DNA of 64,000 bases from JACCVL01 sp963695375. Its GTDB lineage: Bacteria; Actinomycetota; Actinomycetes; Propionibacteriales; Nocardioidaceae. The stretch covers positions 992,001-1,056,000 of the forward strand of contig OY968767.1 of NCBI GenBank assembly GCA_963695375.1, written 5' to 3'. Within the stretch, counting starts at the first letter, position 1. Every line of letters begins with the position of its first letter. Shown here in pieces: positions 50,359 through 58,268 of the stretch. The position numbers and the translations under genes are program-made. Below the pieces are notes generated by a model that had not been told where the DNA came from, ran no database searches, and saw nothing but the letters and a program-made list of their open reading frames with translations.

Positions 50359-51498
50359 GTGAGGATCGCGGTGGTCAGGGAGTCCCAGGACGGCGAACGC
50401 CGGGTGGCCCTGAGCCCGGACGGGGTACGCAAGCTGGTCGCCCTCGGCTACGAGATCGGTGTGGAGCCCGGCGCCGGCAGCATGGCGGAGATCGCCGACG
50501 AGGAGTACGTCGACGCCGGGGCCGCACTGGACGGTGACCGGCTCGACGACGCCGACGTGGTGGTCTCGGTGCAGCCGCTGCGGATCGACCAGATCCGCCA
50601 GCTGCGCAGCGGCACCGGAACGATCTCGTTCCTGCCCGTCGCCCAGCACCTCGACCGGGTCCGCGACCTGCGCGACTGCGCGGTGACGGCGTTCGCCCTC
50701 GAGCTGGTGCCGCGGATCAGCCGGGCGCAGTCGATGGACGCGCTGTCGTCCCAGGCACTGGTCGCCGGCTACCGCAGCGGGATCGTCGCGGCCGGGATGC
50801 TCCGGCGGTTCTTCCCGCTCAGCATGACCGCCGCCGGCACGGTCCCGCCCGCCGAGGTGGTCGTCCTCGGCGCCGGGGTCGCCGGCCTGCAGGCCATCGC
50901 GACCGCCAAGCGGCTGGGTGCGGTCGTGCGTGCGTACGACGTGCGGGCGGCCGCGGCCGAGGAGATCCGGTCCCTCGGCGCCAAGGCCATCGACCTGGAC
51001 CTGGAGTCGCTGGAAGGCTCCGGCGGGTATGCCCGGGAGATGACCGAGGACCGGGCCCAGCGCCAACGCGACCTGCTGACTCCCTACATCGCCGCTGCGG
51101 ACGCGCTGATCACCACCGCCGCGGTGCCCGGCCGGCAGGCGCCGATGCTGGTCACCCGGTCGATGGTCGAGCAGATGGGGGCCGGCTCGGTGGTGGTCGA
51201 CCTGGCGGCCGAGTCCGGCGGGAACGTCGAGGGGTCGGCACCGGGGGAGACGGTGCGGATCGGCCAGGCCCAGGTCTGGGGTGGTCGCAACGTCCCCAGC
51301 CAGATGCCCGGGCCGGCGAGTCGGCTGCTCGCCACGAATATCGTGAACCTGCTGACCCTGATGACGGTGCCGGTCGAGGACGACCGCCCCCGGTTCGCGC
51401 CGGACTTCGACGACGAGGTGGTGGCCGGGTGCTGCGTCGTGCACGCAGGCGAGGTCCGGCATGCCCCCACCCGCCAGCTGCTGGAGGAGGAGGGCTGA
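50359..51498 (+). CDS. pntAA: NAD(P) transhydrogenase alpha subunit, soluble part
   Basis: 379 residues. Domain I of proton-translocating transhydrogenase: IAVVRESQDGERRVALSPDGV at the start, NAD-binding GAGVAGLQAIATAKRLGAVVRAYD (about 173-196, quoted as family loop), then TAAVPGRQAPMLVT and VVDLAAESGGNVEGS. It binds NAD(H) and swaps hydride with the beta subunit's NADP(H). The transhydrogenase is split into three genes here, as in Rhodospirillum and many actinobacteria. The next start lies 1 nt after its stop. Confidence 0.94.
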   Translation: MRIAVVRESQDGERRVALSPDGVRKLVALGYEIGVEPGAGSMAEIADEEYVDAGAALDGDRLDDADVVVSVQPLRIDQIRQLRSGTGTISFLPVAQHLDRVRDLRDCAVTAFALELVPRISRAQSMDALSSQALVAGYRSGIVAAGMLRRFFPLSMTAAGTVPPAEVVVLGAGVAGLQAIATAKRLGAVVRAYDVRAAAAEEIRSLGAKAIDLDLESLEGSGGYAREMTEDRAQRQRDLLTPYIAAADALITTAAVPGRQAPMLVTRSMVEQMGAGSVVVDLAAESGGNVEGSAPGETVRIGQAQVWGGRNVPSQMPGPASRLLATNIVNLLTLMTVPVEDDRPRFAPDFDDEVVAGCCVVHAGEVRHAPTRQLLEEEG

Positions 51499-51499
51499 C

Positions 51500-51838
51500 A
51501 TGGACCTCGCGCTGGATGCTTCCGTCGTCTGGCTGACCATCTTCGTGCTCAGCGTGTTCGTCGGCGTCGAGGTGATCTCCAAGGTCTCCCCGACCCTGCA
51601 CACGCCGCTGATGTCGGGCGCGAACGCGATCCACGGCGTGATCCTGGTCGGCGCGGTGCTCGTCACCGGCACCGCCGAGGGTGCGGGCGAGCTGACCGTC
51701 GGCCTGGTGGCGGTCGTCCTGGCCACGCTGAACATGGTCGGCGGCTTCGTGGTCACCGACCGGATGCTGGAGATGTTCGGCGCGCGGCGCCGGCCGCAGC
51801 CGGCCGCGGACCGGTCCGACGAGGGGGACGGCGCGTGA
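51500..51838 (+). CDS. pntAB: NAD(P) transhydrogenase alpha subunit, membrane part
   Basis: 112 residues with three membrane helices (WLTIFVLSVFVGVEVI; HTPLMSGANAIHGVILVGAVLV; LVAVVLATLNMVGGFVVTDRML). The PLMSGANAIHG and LNMVGGFVVTDRML motifs are diagnostic of the PntA membrane domain. Start ATG 51500 follows GGAGGAGGAGGG in the previous gene. It forms part of the proton channel with PntB, whose GTG overlaps its stop by 4 nt. Confidence 0.94.
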   Translation: MDLALDASVVWLTIFVLSVFVGVEVISKVSPTLHTPLMSGANAIHGVILVGAVLVTGTAEGAGELTVGLVAVVLATLNMVGGFVVTDRMLEMFGARRRPQPAADRSDEGDGA

Positions 51839-53223
51839 TCCCGACCTGGGTGCAGCTCGCGTACCTGGTGGCCGCGGTCTGCTTCATCGTCGCGCTGAAG
51901 GGGCTGTCCAGCCCGCGCACCGCCCGCCGCGGGAACCTGATCGGCGCCGCCGGCGCGGTGATCGCCACCGTGGTCGTGTTCTGGGAGCGGGAGCTCGACC
52001 ACGTGCTCCCGATCCTCGCCGCGGTCGCGGTCGGCGGCGCGGTCGGCGCGGTGGGCGCCCGCCGGGTGCAGATGACGCAGATGCCGCAGCTGGTCGCCCT
52101 GTTCAACGGCGTCGGCGGCGGCGCGGCCGCGCTCGTCGCGCTGCTGGAGCTCCAGGAGATCAGCGCCGCCGGGCAGGTCGTCGACATCGCCGAGTTCGAC
52201 CTGGCGGCGACCGCGTTCACGGTGCTGGTGGGGTCGGTCAGCTTCGCCGGCTCGATGGTGACCTTCGCCAAGCTGCACGAGCTGATGACCACCCGCCCGG
52301 TGGTGTTCCCCGGGCTGCCGGTGGCGTTCGGCGGCTCGTTCCTGGCAGCCGTGGCGTTGTCGGTGCTGCTGGTCGTCGAGCCCGCGGTGTGGCCGGGTGT
52401 CGTGATCGCCGTCCTGGGGCTGGCCGGCGGGGTGCTGCTGGTGCTGCCGGTCGGTGGTGCGGACGTCCCGATCGTGATCTCGCTGCTGAACGCGTTCACC
52501 GGCCTGACCGTGGCGGCCGGCGGCTACGTGCTGGACAACACGCTGCTGCTGGTCGCGGGGACCCTCGTCGGCGCGTCCGGCACCTTCCTCACCCGGATGA
52601 TGGCCGCCGCGATGGGCCGGTCGCTGCTGAACACCCTGTTCGGCGCGCTGAAGGGCGGCTCCACCCTCGGCGCCGGGGGGGCCAGCGACCGGCCGGTGCG
52701 GTCCAGCGGCCCCGAGGACGTGGCGATCCTGCTGGGCTACGCGCACCGGGTGCTGATCGTCCCCGGTTACGGCCTTGCGGTGGCGCAGGCGCAGCACACG
52801 CTGCGCGAGCTGGTCGACCTGCTGGGCGAGCGCGGCGTGCAGGTCGACTACGCCATCCATCCGGTGGCCGGCCGGATGCCGGGGCACATGAACGTGCTGC
52901 TCGCCGAGGCGCAGGTCCCGTACGAGCAGCTCAAGGAGATGGAGGAGATCAACGGCGACTTCAAGCAGGCCGACGTGGTGCTCGTCGTGGGCGCCAACGA
53001 CGTGGTGAACCCGGCCGCGCGGACCACGCCGGGTGCCCCGATCTACGGCATGCCGATCCTGAACGCCGACCAGGCCGGCCAGGTGGTCTTCATGAAGCGG
53101 TCGATGCGGCCAGGCTTCGCCGGGATCGAGAATGAGCTGCTCTTCGACCCGCGCACCACGCTGCTGTTCGGCGACGCCAAGCAGACGATGAGCAAGCTGC
53201 TGAACGCGGTGAAGTCGCTGTGA
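51835..53223 (+). CDS. pntB: NAD(P) transhydrogenase beta subunit
   Basis: 462 residues. Eight to nine membrane helices come first (about 1-265), with the PQLVALFNGVGGGAAALVAL signature. The NADP(H)-binding domain III follows, with VPGYGLAVAQAQH (about 307-319), HPVAGRMPGHMNVLLAEA, VVGANDVVNPAA and MKRSMRPGFAGIEN. It moves protons while transferring hydride to NADP+, raising NADPH for biosynthesis. GTG 51835 is coupled to pntAB (GTGA overlap). Confidence 0.95.
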   Translation: MIPTWVQLAYLVAAVCFIVALKGLSSPRTARRGNLIGAAGAVIATVVVFWERELDHVLPILAAVAVGGAVGAVGARRVQMTQMPQLVALFNGVGGGAAALVALLELQEISAAGQVVDIAEFDLAATAFTVLVGSVSFAGSMVTFAKLHELMTTRPVVFPGLPVAFGGSFLAAVALSVLLVVEPAVWPGVVIAVLGLAGGVLLVLPVGGADVPIVISLLNAFTGLTVAAGGYVLDNTLLLVAGTLVGASGTFLTRMMAAAMGRSLLNTLFGALKGGSTLGAGGASDRPVRSSGPEDVAILLGYAHRVLIVPGYGLAVAQAQHTLRELVDLLGERGVQVDYAIHPVAGRMPGHMNVLLAEAQVPYEQLKEMEEINGDFKQADVVLVVGANDVVNPAARTTPGAPIYGMPILNADQAGQVVFMKRSMRPGFAGIENELLFDPRTTLLFGDAKQTMSKLLNAVKSL

Positions 53224-53329
53224 GCTGACCGTCCGAGCCGGGCGCGAGCAGGATCACACCGGCACGACGAGGCCGGGCGCTCCCGGTTGGCGTACTCTCG
53301 GTATGTCAATTGCTGAGAGCGAGGAGTTC

Positions 53330-53464
53330 ATGGACAAGCGCACGTACGACCAGCCCGAGGATCGCGAGGAGACCCGCAGCCGCGCCGGCACGTTCGTCTT
53401 GCTGGCGGTGCTCGCCGCGGTCGTGTTGGTCGCGATCGCGACCGGCCAGGTGAGCTGGCGCTGA
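53330..53464 (+). CDS. Small single-helix membrane protein
   Basis: 44 residues from ATG 53330 (GAGGAG close upstream); an in-frame ATG at 53303, just after TACTCT, would give 53. A charged N-terminus (DKRTYDQPEDREETRSRAG) is followed by one membrane helix (TFVLLAVLAAVVLVAIATG) and ends SWR. Codon bias in the third position is typical of real genes here. Too short for family assignment. It follows pntB but has its own -10-like hexamer. Confidence 0.6.
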   Translation: MDKRTYDQPEDREETRSRAGTFVLLAVLAAVVLVAIATGQVSWR

Positions 53465-53488
53465 GCCGTGGCGGTGCCGGGTGGGTGG

Positions 53489-54136
53489 TCAGCCCGCGAC
53501 CCCGTACAGCCGGTCGCCGGCGTCGCCCAGGCCCGGCACGATGTAGCCGTGGTCGTCCAGCCGCTCGTCCACGGCGGCGGTGACCAGCGCGACCGGCACC
53601 CGGACGTCGCGCGCTTCGAGGTCGCGCTCCACCCGCTCGATCCCCTCCGGTGCGGCGAGCAGGCATACCGCGGTGATGTCGTCGGCCCCACGGCGCACCA
53701 GGAAGTCGATCGCGGCCGCGAGCGTCCCTCCGGTGGCGAGCATCGGGTCCAGGACGTAGCACTGCCGCCCGGCCAGGTCGGCCGGCAGCCGCTCGGCGTA
53801 CGTCGAGGCGAGCAGCGTCTCCTCGTCGCGGATCATGCCGAGGAAGCCGACCTCCGCGGTGGGCAGCAGCCGCTGCATGCCATCGAGCATGCCCAGCCCG
53901 GCCCGGAGGATCGGCACCACCAGCGGGCGCGGCGACGACAGCCGCACGCCCGCCGCCTCGGCCACCGGGGTCCGCACCGTGCGCGGCTCGGTGCGCACGT
54001 CCCGGGTCGCCTCATAGGCCAGCAGCGTCACCAGCTCGTCGGCGAGGCGCCGAAACGTCGGCGACTCGGTCCGCTCGTCGCGCAACAGGCTGAGCTTGTG
54101 GGCCACCAACGGGTGGTCGGCGACGTGGATCCGCAT
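53489..54136 (-). CDS. upp: Uracil phosphoribosyltransferase
   Basis: 215 residues, ATG 54136. Signature blocks: HPLVAHKLSLLRDERT (residues 8-23), PILRAGLGMLDGM, the PRPP loop VLDPMLATGGTLAAAI (about 129-144), and the C-terminal uracil-binding YIVPGLGDAGDRLYG. It makes UMP from uracil and PRPP in pyrimidine salvage. Convergent with the small membrane-protein gene and divergent from the tadA pair. Confidence 0.96.
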   Translation of the reverse strand: MRIHVADHPLVAHKLSLLRDERTESPTFRRLADELVTLLAYEATRDVRTEPRTVRTPVAEAAGVRLSSPRPLVVPILRAGLGMLDGMQRLLPTAEVGFLGMIRDEETLLASTYAERLPADLAGRQCYVLDPMLATGGTLAAAIDFLVRRGADDITAVCLLAAPEGIERVERDLEARDVRVPVALVTAAVDERLDDHGYIVPGLGDAGDRLYGVAG

Positions 54137-54143
54137 GCGCGGC

Positions 54144-54149
54144 ACGCTA
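54144..54149 (-). promoter_or_regulatory. -10 hexamer of upp
   Basis: TAGCGT on the minus strand ends 7 nt before ATG 54136, favouring it over GTG 54145. Confidence 0.55.
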
Positions 54150-54267
54150 GTGGATCGGCCCGACCCCTCTTGCCGGCGCGGTCCGGGCCTTCCGGTGCGG
54201 CTCCCGCTCTGCCACGATCGCCGAGTGGCTTACCCGGGCCACCGGTGGACGTGCGGGCGGAGGCGAG

Positions 54268-54747
54268 ATGGCGCAGGACGGTGTCGATTTCGTCGTGGCC
54301 GCCTACCGCGAGGAGGGCCGGTGGCAGGTGCAGCCGCTGCCGACCCGGGTCGCGGACGGTCTCGAGGCGCTCGTCGCGTCGCTGCGGCCGCTGCCGAGCG
54401 AGAGCGGGTCGGTCGGGATGGTCTCGGTCGACGAGGACTTCTTCGTGCTGGTCCGCGTCCTCGGTGCCGATGTCCACGTGCTGCTGTCCGACGTGACCGC
54501 GGCCACCGACTGGCCGCTCGCCTCGGAGGTGGTCGATCGGTTGGAGCTGCCCGAGCCGGACGACGAGGACGACCCACAGCCCGCCGGCGAGCTGGCGATG
54601 TTCGCCGACTTCGGTCTGAGCGCGATGGACATGGCGGTGCTCTGCGACGACTCCGACCTCTACCCGGACGAGATGCTGTCCGACGTCGCCCAGCGGCTGG
54701 GTTTCGGCAGTCAGTTCGAGGACGCGATCGAGAGGGCAGCGGTCTGA
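54268..54747 (+). CDS. tRNA adenosine deaminase-associated protein
   Basis: 159 residues, ATG 54268 with GGAGG 6 nt upstream. The family is found next to tadA in actinobacteria; recognisable blocks are DFVVAAYREEGRWQV, GMVSVDEDFFVLVRV, DVHVLLSDVTAATDWPLA and ELAMFADFGLSAMDMAVLCD. No catalytic motif is known. Strict adjacency to tadA (next start 39 nt away) suggests a partner or chaperone in A-to-I editing of tRNA-Arg(ACG). Confidence 0.88.
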   Translation: MAQDGVDFVVAAYREEGRWQVQPLPTRVADGLEALVASLRPLPSESGSVGMVSVDEDFFVLVRVLGADVHVLLSDVTAATDWPLASEVVDRLELPEPDDEDDPQPAGELAMFADFGLSAMDMAVLCDDSDLYPDEMLSDVAQRLGFGSQFEDAIERAAV

Positions 54748-54785
54748 GCCCTGGAGCGGGGGCCGCCGGCCGCTGGCACACGCCG

Positions 54786-55295
54786 ATGGGGGCTGCCCTC
54801 GAGGTCGCGGGTGCGGCGCTGGCGTCCGGCGACGTCCCGGTCGGGGCGGTCGTCGTGGACGGGGACGACCGCGTCATCGGGACCGGGCACAACATCCGGG
54901 AGCGCGACGACGACCCGACCGGCCACGCCGAGGTGGTGGCGCTGCGGGAGGCCGCGCGGGGCCGGGGCAGCTGGCGGTTGGACGGCTGCACGCTGGTGGT
55001 GACGCTGGAGCCGTGCACGATGTGCGCGGGCGCCCTGGTCCTGGCCCGAGTCGCGCGTCTGGTGTTCGGCGCCTACGACGCCAAGGCCGGCGCCGTCGGC
55101 TCGCTCTGGGACGTCGTCCGCGACCGCCGGCTGAACCACCGACCCGAGGTCGTTCCCGACATCCGTGCCGACGAGGCCACCGCCCTGCTGACCGCGTTCT
55201 TCGCCGGGCAGCGCAGTTCCGACCCGGGCGGTGTCGCTGACGTCGATCCCGGCCGGTCGCCGGGTGGGATGCCGGGAGCGACGCCGGCGTCCTGA
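54786..55295 (+). CDS. tadA: tRNA-specific adenosine deaminase
   Basis: 169 residues from ATG 54786. The zinc deaminase motifs are HAEVVAL (catalytic Glu, about 46-52) and PCTMCAGAL (zinc Cys pair, about 77-85). It converts A34 to inosine in tRNA-Arg(ACG), the very tRNA encoded at 42379. The N-terminus is short compared with most homologues, and no RTG codon lies upstream in frame before the previous gene's stop, so an alternative CTG start is possible. A Pro/Gly-rich tail follows the domain. Confidence 0.93.
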   Translation: MGAALEVAGAALASGDVPVGAVVVDGDDRVIGTGHNIRERDDDPTGHAEVVALREAARGRGSWRLDGCTLVVTLEPCTMCAGALVLARVARLVFGAYDAKAGAVGSLWDVVRDRRLNHRPEVVPDIRADEATALLTAFFAGQRSSDPGGVADVDPGRSPGGMPGATPAS

Positions 55296-55326
55296 CCGCC
55301 GACCGGGGTCGGTTACCCTGCTCCGC

Positions 55327-55416
55327 GGTGGCGTGTCCGAGCGGCCTAAGGAGCACGCCTCGAAAGCGTGTGAGGGTTCGCGCCCTCCGTGGGTTCAAAT
55401 CCCACCGCCACCGCCA
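55327..55416 (+). tRNA. tRNA-Ser(CGA)
   Basis: 90 nt with encoded CCA. Acceptor GGTGGCG/CGCCACC is perfect, anticodon loop CTCGAAA (CGA), long variable arm GTGAGGGTTCGCGCCCTCC, discriminator G. Reads UCG. Confidence 0.95.
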
Positions 55417-55558
55417 GTCAACTGAGCGGCCTCCCGTCGAGATCTGGAGGCCGAGAGACGAAGGTTCCGACGACGCCGTCTCGTGGCCCGGAGACGCGAT
55501 TCGCGGGTCGGCGTTGGTGCGTTGCGGTCCGAGCCCTCCCCGTGCCCGTCCCGTCTGG

Positions 55559-56041
55559 TCAGTGCCCTGCCTGATCCAGGGTGAGTTTCATGCCGACATG
55601 AGTCGCGGCGAAACCCAACGCCTGGTAGGTGCGGTGGGCTTCGGGTCGGCTTGCGTCGGTCGTCAGTTGGACGACTCCGCAGCCACGCTGGCGTGCCTCC
55701 TGTATGGCCCATTCGAGAATCGCTCGCCCCAGCCCGGCGCCGCGACGGTGAGAGGCGACTCGCACCGCCTCGATCTGGGCGCGCTCGGTGCCCGCGCGGA
55801 CCAGATGCGGCAGGAAGGACAGCTGCAGGGTCGCCGCGATCTCACCATCGTCGATCACCACGAGCCGGTGCCGGGGGTCAGTTCGAATCGCCTCGAACGC
55901 GGTCCAGTACGAGGCGGGCAGCGGGTCAACGACCCGCTCCCGTTCCTGGCCGAGGAGGTCGTCGGCGTAGAGGGCGACGACTCCGGGCACGTCGCCCGCG
56001 TGGGCGTCCCGGATCTTGCTGGTCCAGTGAGTCTCGCTGAT
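55559..56041 (-). CDS. GNAT-family N-acetyltransferase, probable ATC start
   Basis: 160 residues if it starts at ATC 56041, 143 if at GTG 55990. The GNAT fold is complete: acetyl-CoA loop EAVRVASHRRGAGLGRAILEWA and C-terminal HRTYQALGFAATHVG. The GTG start would cut off the first beta-strand, KIRDAHAGDVPGVVALY, which is read in frame upstream as far as ATC AGC GAG. A GGAAGGA sits 6 nt before that ATC, and an in-frame TGA lies two codons upstream. Substrate unknown. Confidence 0.8.
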   Translation of the reverse strand: MSETHWTSKIRDAHAGDVPGVVALYADDLLGQERERVVDPLPASYWTAFEAIRTDPRHRLVVIDDGEIAATLQLSFLPHLVRAGTERAQIEAVRVASHRRGAGLGRAILEWAIQEARQRGCGVVQLTTDASRPEAHRTYQALGFAATHVGMKLTLDQAGH

Positions 56042-56096
56042 GTCTCATCCTTCCAGCCGGGCGGGACACTATCGACCTCCGGCGGTGCTACCCCGA

Positions 56097-56633
56097 TCAG
56101 GCGGACGGCTGCCAATCGAGCACGGCGTCCCGCAGCTCCTCGCGGGTCAGCGCACCATCCAGTCGCAGCACCGGTTGGTCGAGGCTGCGCAGCCACGCCT
56201 CGTGAGTGACTCGACTCCGGCCCTCGAAGGTCGGGTCGTCATAGCGTTGCGCCCACTGCAGGAACGCCCGCCAGGCTGCCGTATCCACGTCACGGCCCTC
56301 CTGCCGGACGGTTTCGCGGCTTTGCAGTCGACTCAGCCGCTCCTCAGGGTCGAGCGTCAAGAACACCACGGCATCGCACAGAGCAACGACGCTCTCGCCC
56401 CAACCCAGCATCGATCCGGACAGCACCCACGCTTCGCGCGGCAGGAACACATTCCCCATCAGCGTGATCCGATCCGCCTCGGGTCGCTTGTCAGCAAACG
56501 GCGGCGTGCTGGGCACCCAGAAGTAGTCGTCAGCGTCCGCATGGGGAACGGACCAGTAGTCGGCCACCGCTCGAGCAAGAGTCGTTGTGCCGGCACCACT
56601 GGCACCCGTCACGTGCAGCCGTCCGCGTTGCAT
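56097..56633 (-). CDS. P-loop AAA/adenylate-kinase-like ATPase
   Basis: 178 residues. Walker A GASGAGTTT (about 9-17) follows RLHVTG; the later DAVVFLTLDPEERLSRLQSRE is like the lid region of small nucleoside or adenylate kinases, and an Asp-Asp pair (ADADDYFW) may bind substrate phosphates. No topology kinase subtype can be named. It lies upstream of a gene-free stretch and downstream of the GNAT gene. Confidence 0.75.
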   Translation of the reverse strand: MQRGRLHVTGASGAGTTTLARAVADYWSVPHADADDYFWVPSTPPFADKRPEADRITLMGNVFLPREAWVLSGSMLGWGESVVALCDAVVFLTLDPEERLSRLQSRETVRQEGRDVDTAAWRAFLQWAQRYDDPTFEGRSRVTHEAWLRSLDQPVLRLDGALTREELRDAVLDWQPSA

Positions 56634-56959
56634 GCAGACATCGTGCAGTGCCGGCCCGGCAGGTCGATGGACGTTCGCGGCACCGGCCAGCCGGTAACAC
56701 TCGATCAGCGGACGTCGGGGTCGTGGGCAGCCTGTGCGAGGAACGATCGAAGGCAGCGCCGATCCGGAAGTAGACCTCGGGTGATGGCGAGAGAGCCTAG
56801 AGCGATGATCCGAACGTGCCGGGGAGGTCGTTCGTGCACCCTGGGTGACCGGTGGTTGACCGTCGGCTGAAGACTTCCGCGATCGCCTGAAATCGGCGTA
56901 AAGGACTTCTAGCGTCACTCCCAGCGACCCCCCCGCGGTCGCCGCAAGGAGGCACCGCC
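56634..56959. other. Gene-free interval with possible promoter for the third sulfotransferase
   Basis: No reading frame with normal codon bias is seen. The last 80 nt are AT-richer (GAAGACTT, CTGAAATCGG, GTAAAGGACTTCTAGCG). TAGCGT at 56914 could be a -10 hexamer, and AAGGAGG at 56946 is the ribosome binding site for ATG 56960. Confidence 0.5.
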
Positions 56960-57940
56960 ATGTCGATCCCGGACGTCTACCTGATCGGGGCTCCCAAGGC
57001 GGGGACAACGTCACTGTCCCGGTGGCTCAGCTCGCACCCGCAGGTGTACGTCTCCGACCCGAAGGAGACCTACTACTGGGCGGGGGACTATCCGCGGCTG
57101 CGTGCCCACCACGGCTACGACACCCGAGCCGCGTACGAGGCGCTGTTCGCCTCCCCGGCGGCGCAGGCGGCTCGGCGGCGGGTCGACGGGTCGACGATGT
57201 ACGTGTATTCGCAGACCGCGATCGCCACCATCCTCGCGGAGGTCCCCGACGCGCGCTTCGTGGTCGCGATCCGCAACCCCGTCGACCTGCTCGTCTCCTA
57301 CCACCGGTCGCAGGTCTTCACCTTGAACGAGCAGGAGCGGGACTTCCGCACCGCCTGGCGGCGGGCCCTGGCCGGTCGTAGCTGCGAGACGGCGCTCGAC
57401 CCGAAGCTGGTCGACTACCCCCTCGTCGGTTCCCTGGGCGCGGCCCTCCAGCGGGTGGCGGACCTGGTCCCGCGCGACCGGCTGCACGTCGTGCTGCTGG
57501 ACGACCTGGTGACCGATCCGCTCGCCGTCTGGGTGCGGCTGACCCGCTTCCTGGACATCGACAGCGGCTCGCTTCCGGACTTCCGCGCCTTCAACGTCAG
57601 CCAGAAGGCGAACCGGTACCCGAGGTTGTGGCGGCTGGTGCAGCGCCCACCGAGCGTGCTGGAGAAGCCGATCCATCAGCTCAGGGTCCGCTCCCGCGGT
57701 TGGCGCAACCCGACGGCCGTCGCGCTGCGGAAGCGGCTGCTGTGGCGCCCAGACGAGAAGCCGCAGGTCTCCGCGGAGACCAAGGCAGAGTTGCGGGCGT
57801 ACTTCCGCCCCGACGTCCAGCTGCTCGAGCAGCTCGTCGGCCGCCCGCTCCCCGGGTGGACCAGCCCTGCCAAGCTCCCGGCGCAGCGCGACCACACCGC
57901 ACGAGACGCCGGACGCCCCGGCGCGGTGCGGCCCGGCTGA
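56960..57940 (+). CDS. PAPS-dependent sulfotransferase domain protein
   Basis: 326 residues; strong AAGGAGG. The phosphosulfate loop YLIGAPKAGTTSLSRWL (about 7-23) and the 3'-phosphate segment RFVVAIRNPVDLLVSYH (about 94-110) fit heparan/carbohydrate-type sulfotransferases better than the pair at 10-12 kb. No signal peptide. Acceptor unknown. It stands alone, convergent with a zinc-ribbon gene. Confidence 0.85.
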   Translation: MSIPDVYLIGAPKAGTTSLSRWLSSHPQVYVSDPKETYYWAGDYPRLRAHHGYDTRAAYEALFASPAAQAARRRVDGSTMYVYSQTAIATILAEVPDARFVVAIRNPVDLLVSYHRSQVFTLNEQERDFRTAWRRALAGRSCETALDPKLVDYPLVGSLGAALQRVADLVPRDRLHVVLLDDLVTDPLAVWVRLTRFLDIDSGSLPDFRAFNVSQKANRYPRLWRLVQRPPSVLEKPIHQLRVRSRGWRNPTAVALRKRLLWRPDEKPQVSAETKAELRAYFRPDVQLLEQLVGRPLPGWTSPAKLPAQRDHTARDAGRPGAVRPG

Positions 57941-57964
57941 GCGGCCCGCCACGCCGCTCGGCGC

Positions 57965-58192
57965 TCAGGCCCCGCCCGGATCCTCGACCCGGTCGCCGGC
58001 GTGGCTCGGGCAGTCCGGGTTCGGGCAGTAGGCCACCGCCTCGTCGACCACGTCCGGCGCGGGACCGGTCGTGGCCCCCGGACCGGCGTCGCGCTGGGCG
58101 TCGCTGACCCGTACCCCGGTGGAGCCGAAGTCGTAGGGCGTGCCGCAGATCGGGCACACCGTCGGCACGTCGTCGTTCACTCCGACACTCAT
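57965..58192 (-). CDS. Small zinc-ribbon protein
   Basis: 75 residues, ATG 58192. Two Cys pairs, CPICG (about 13-17) and CPNPDC (about 57-62), can bind one zinc. The remainder is polar and acidic. Unknown function; such proteins are often found in actinobacteria as short, conserved orphans. Divergent from the antiporter gene. Confidence 0.7.
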   Translation of the reverse strand: MSVGVNDDVPTVCPICGTPYDFGSTGVRVSDAQRDAGPGATTGPAPDVVDEAVAYCPNPDCPSHAGDRVEDPGGA

Positions 58193-58199
58193 GCCCGCC

Positions 58200-58205
58200 A
58201 CGCTA
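58200..58205 (-). promoter_or_regulatory. -10 hexamer of the zinc-ribbon gene
   Basis: TAGCGT on the minus strand ends 7 nt before ATG 58192, selecting it over GTG 58201. Confidence 0.5.
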
Positions 58206-58268
58206 GCGGGATCAGTCGTCCCCGCAGTCCCACTAGTCTGGGCGGGCGCACCAGGCGGGAGGCGACGC

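Noticed and set aside
56634..56959. Hidden small gene in the interval before the third sulfotransferase
   Set aside because: Frames here lack the third-position GC bias of real genes in this window and have no plausible start with ribosome binding site.
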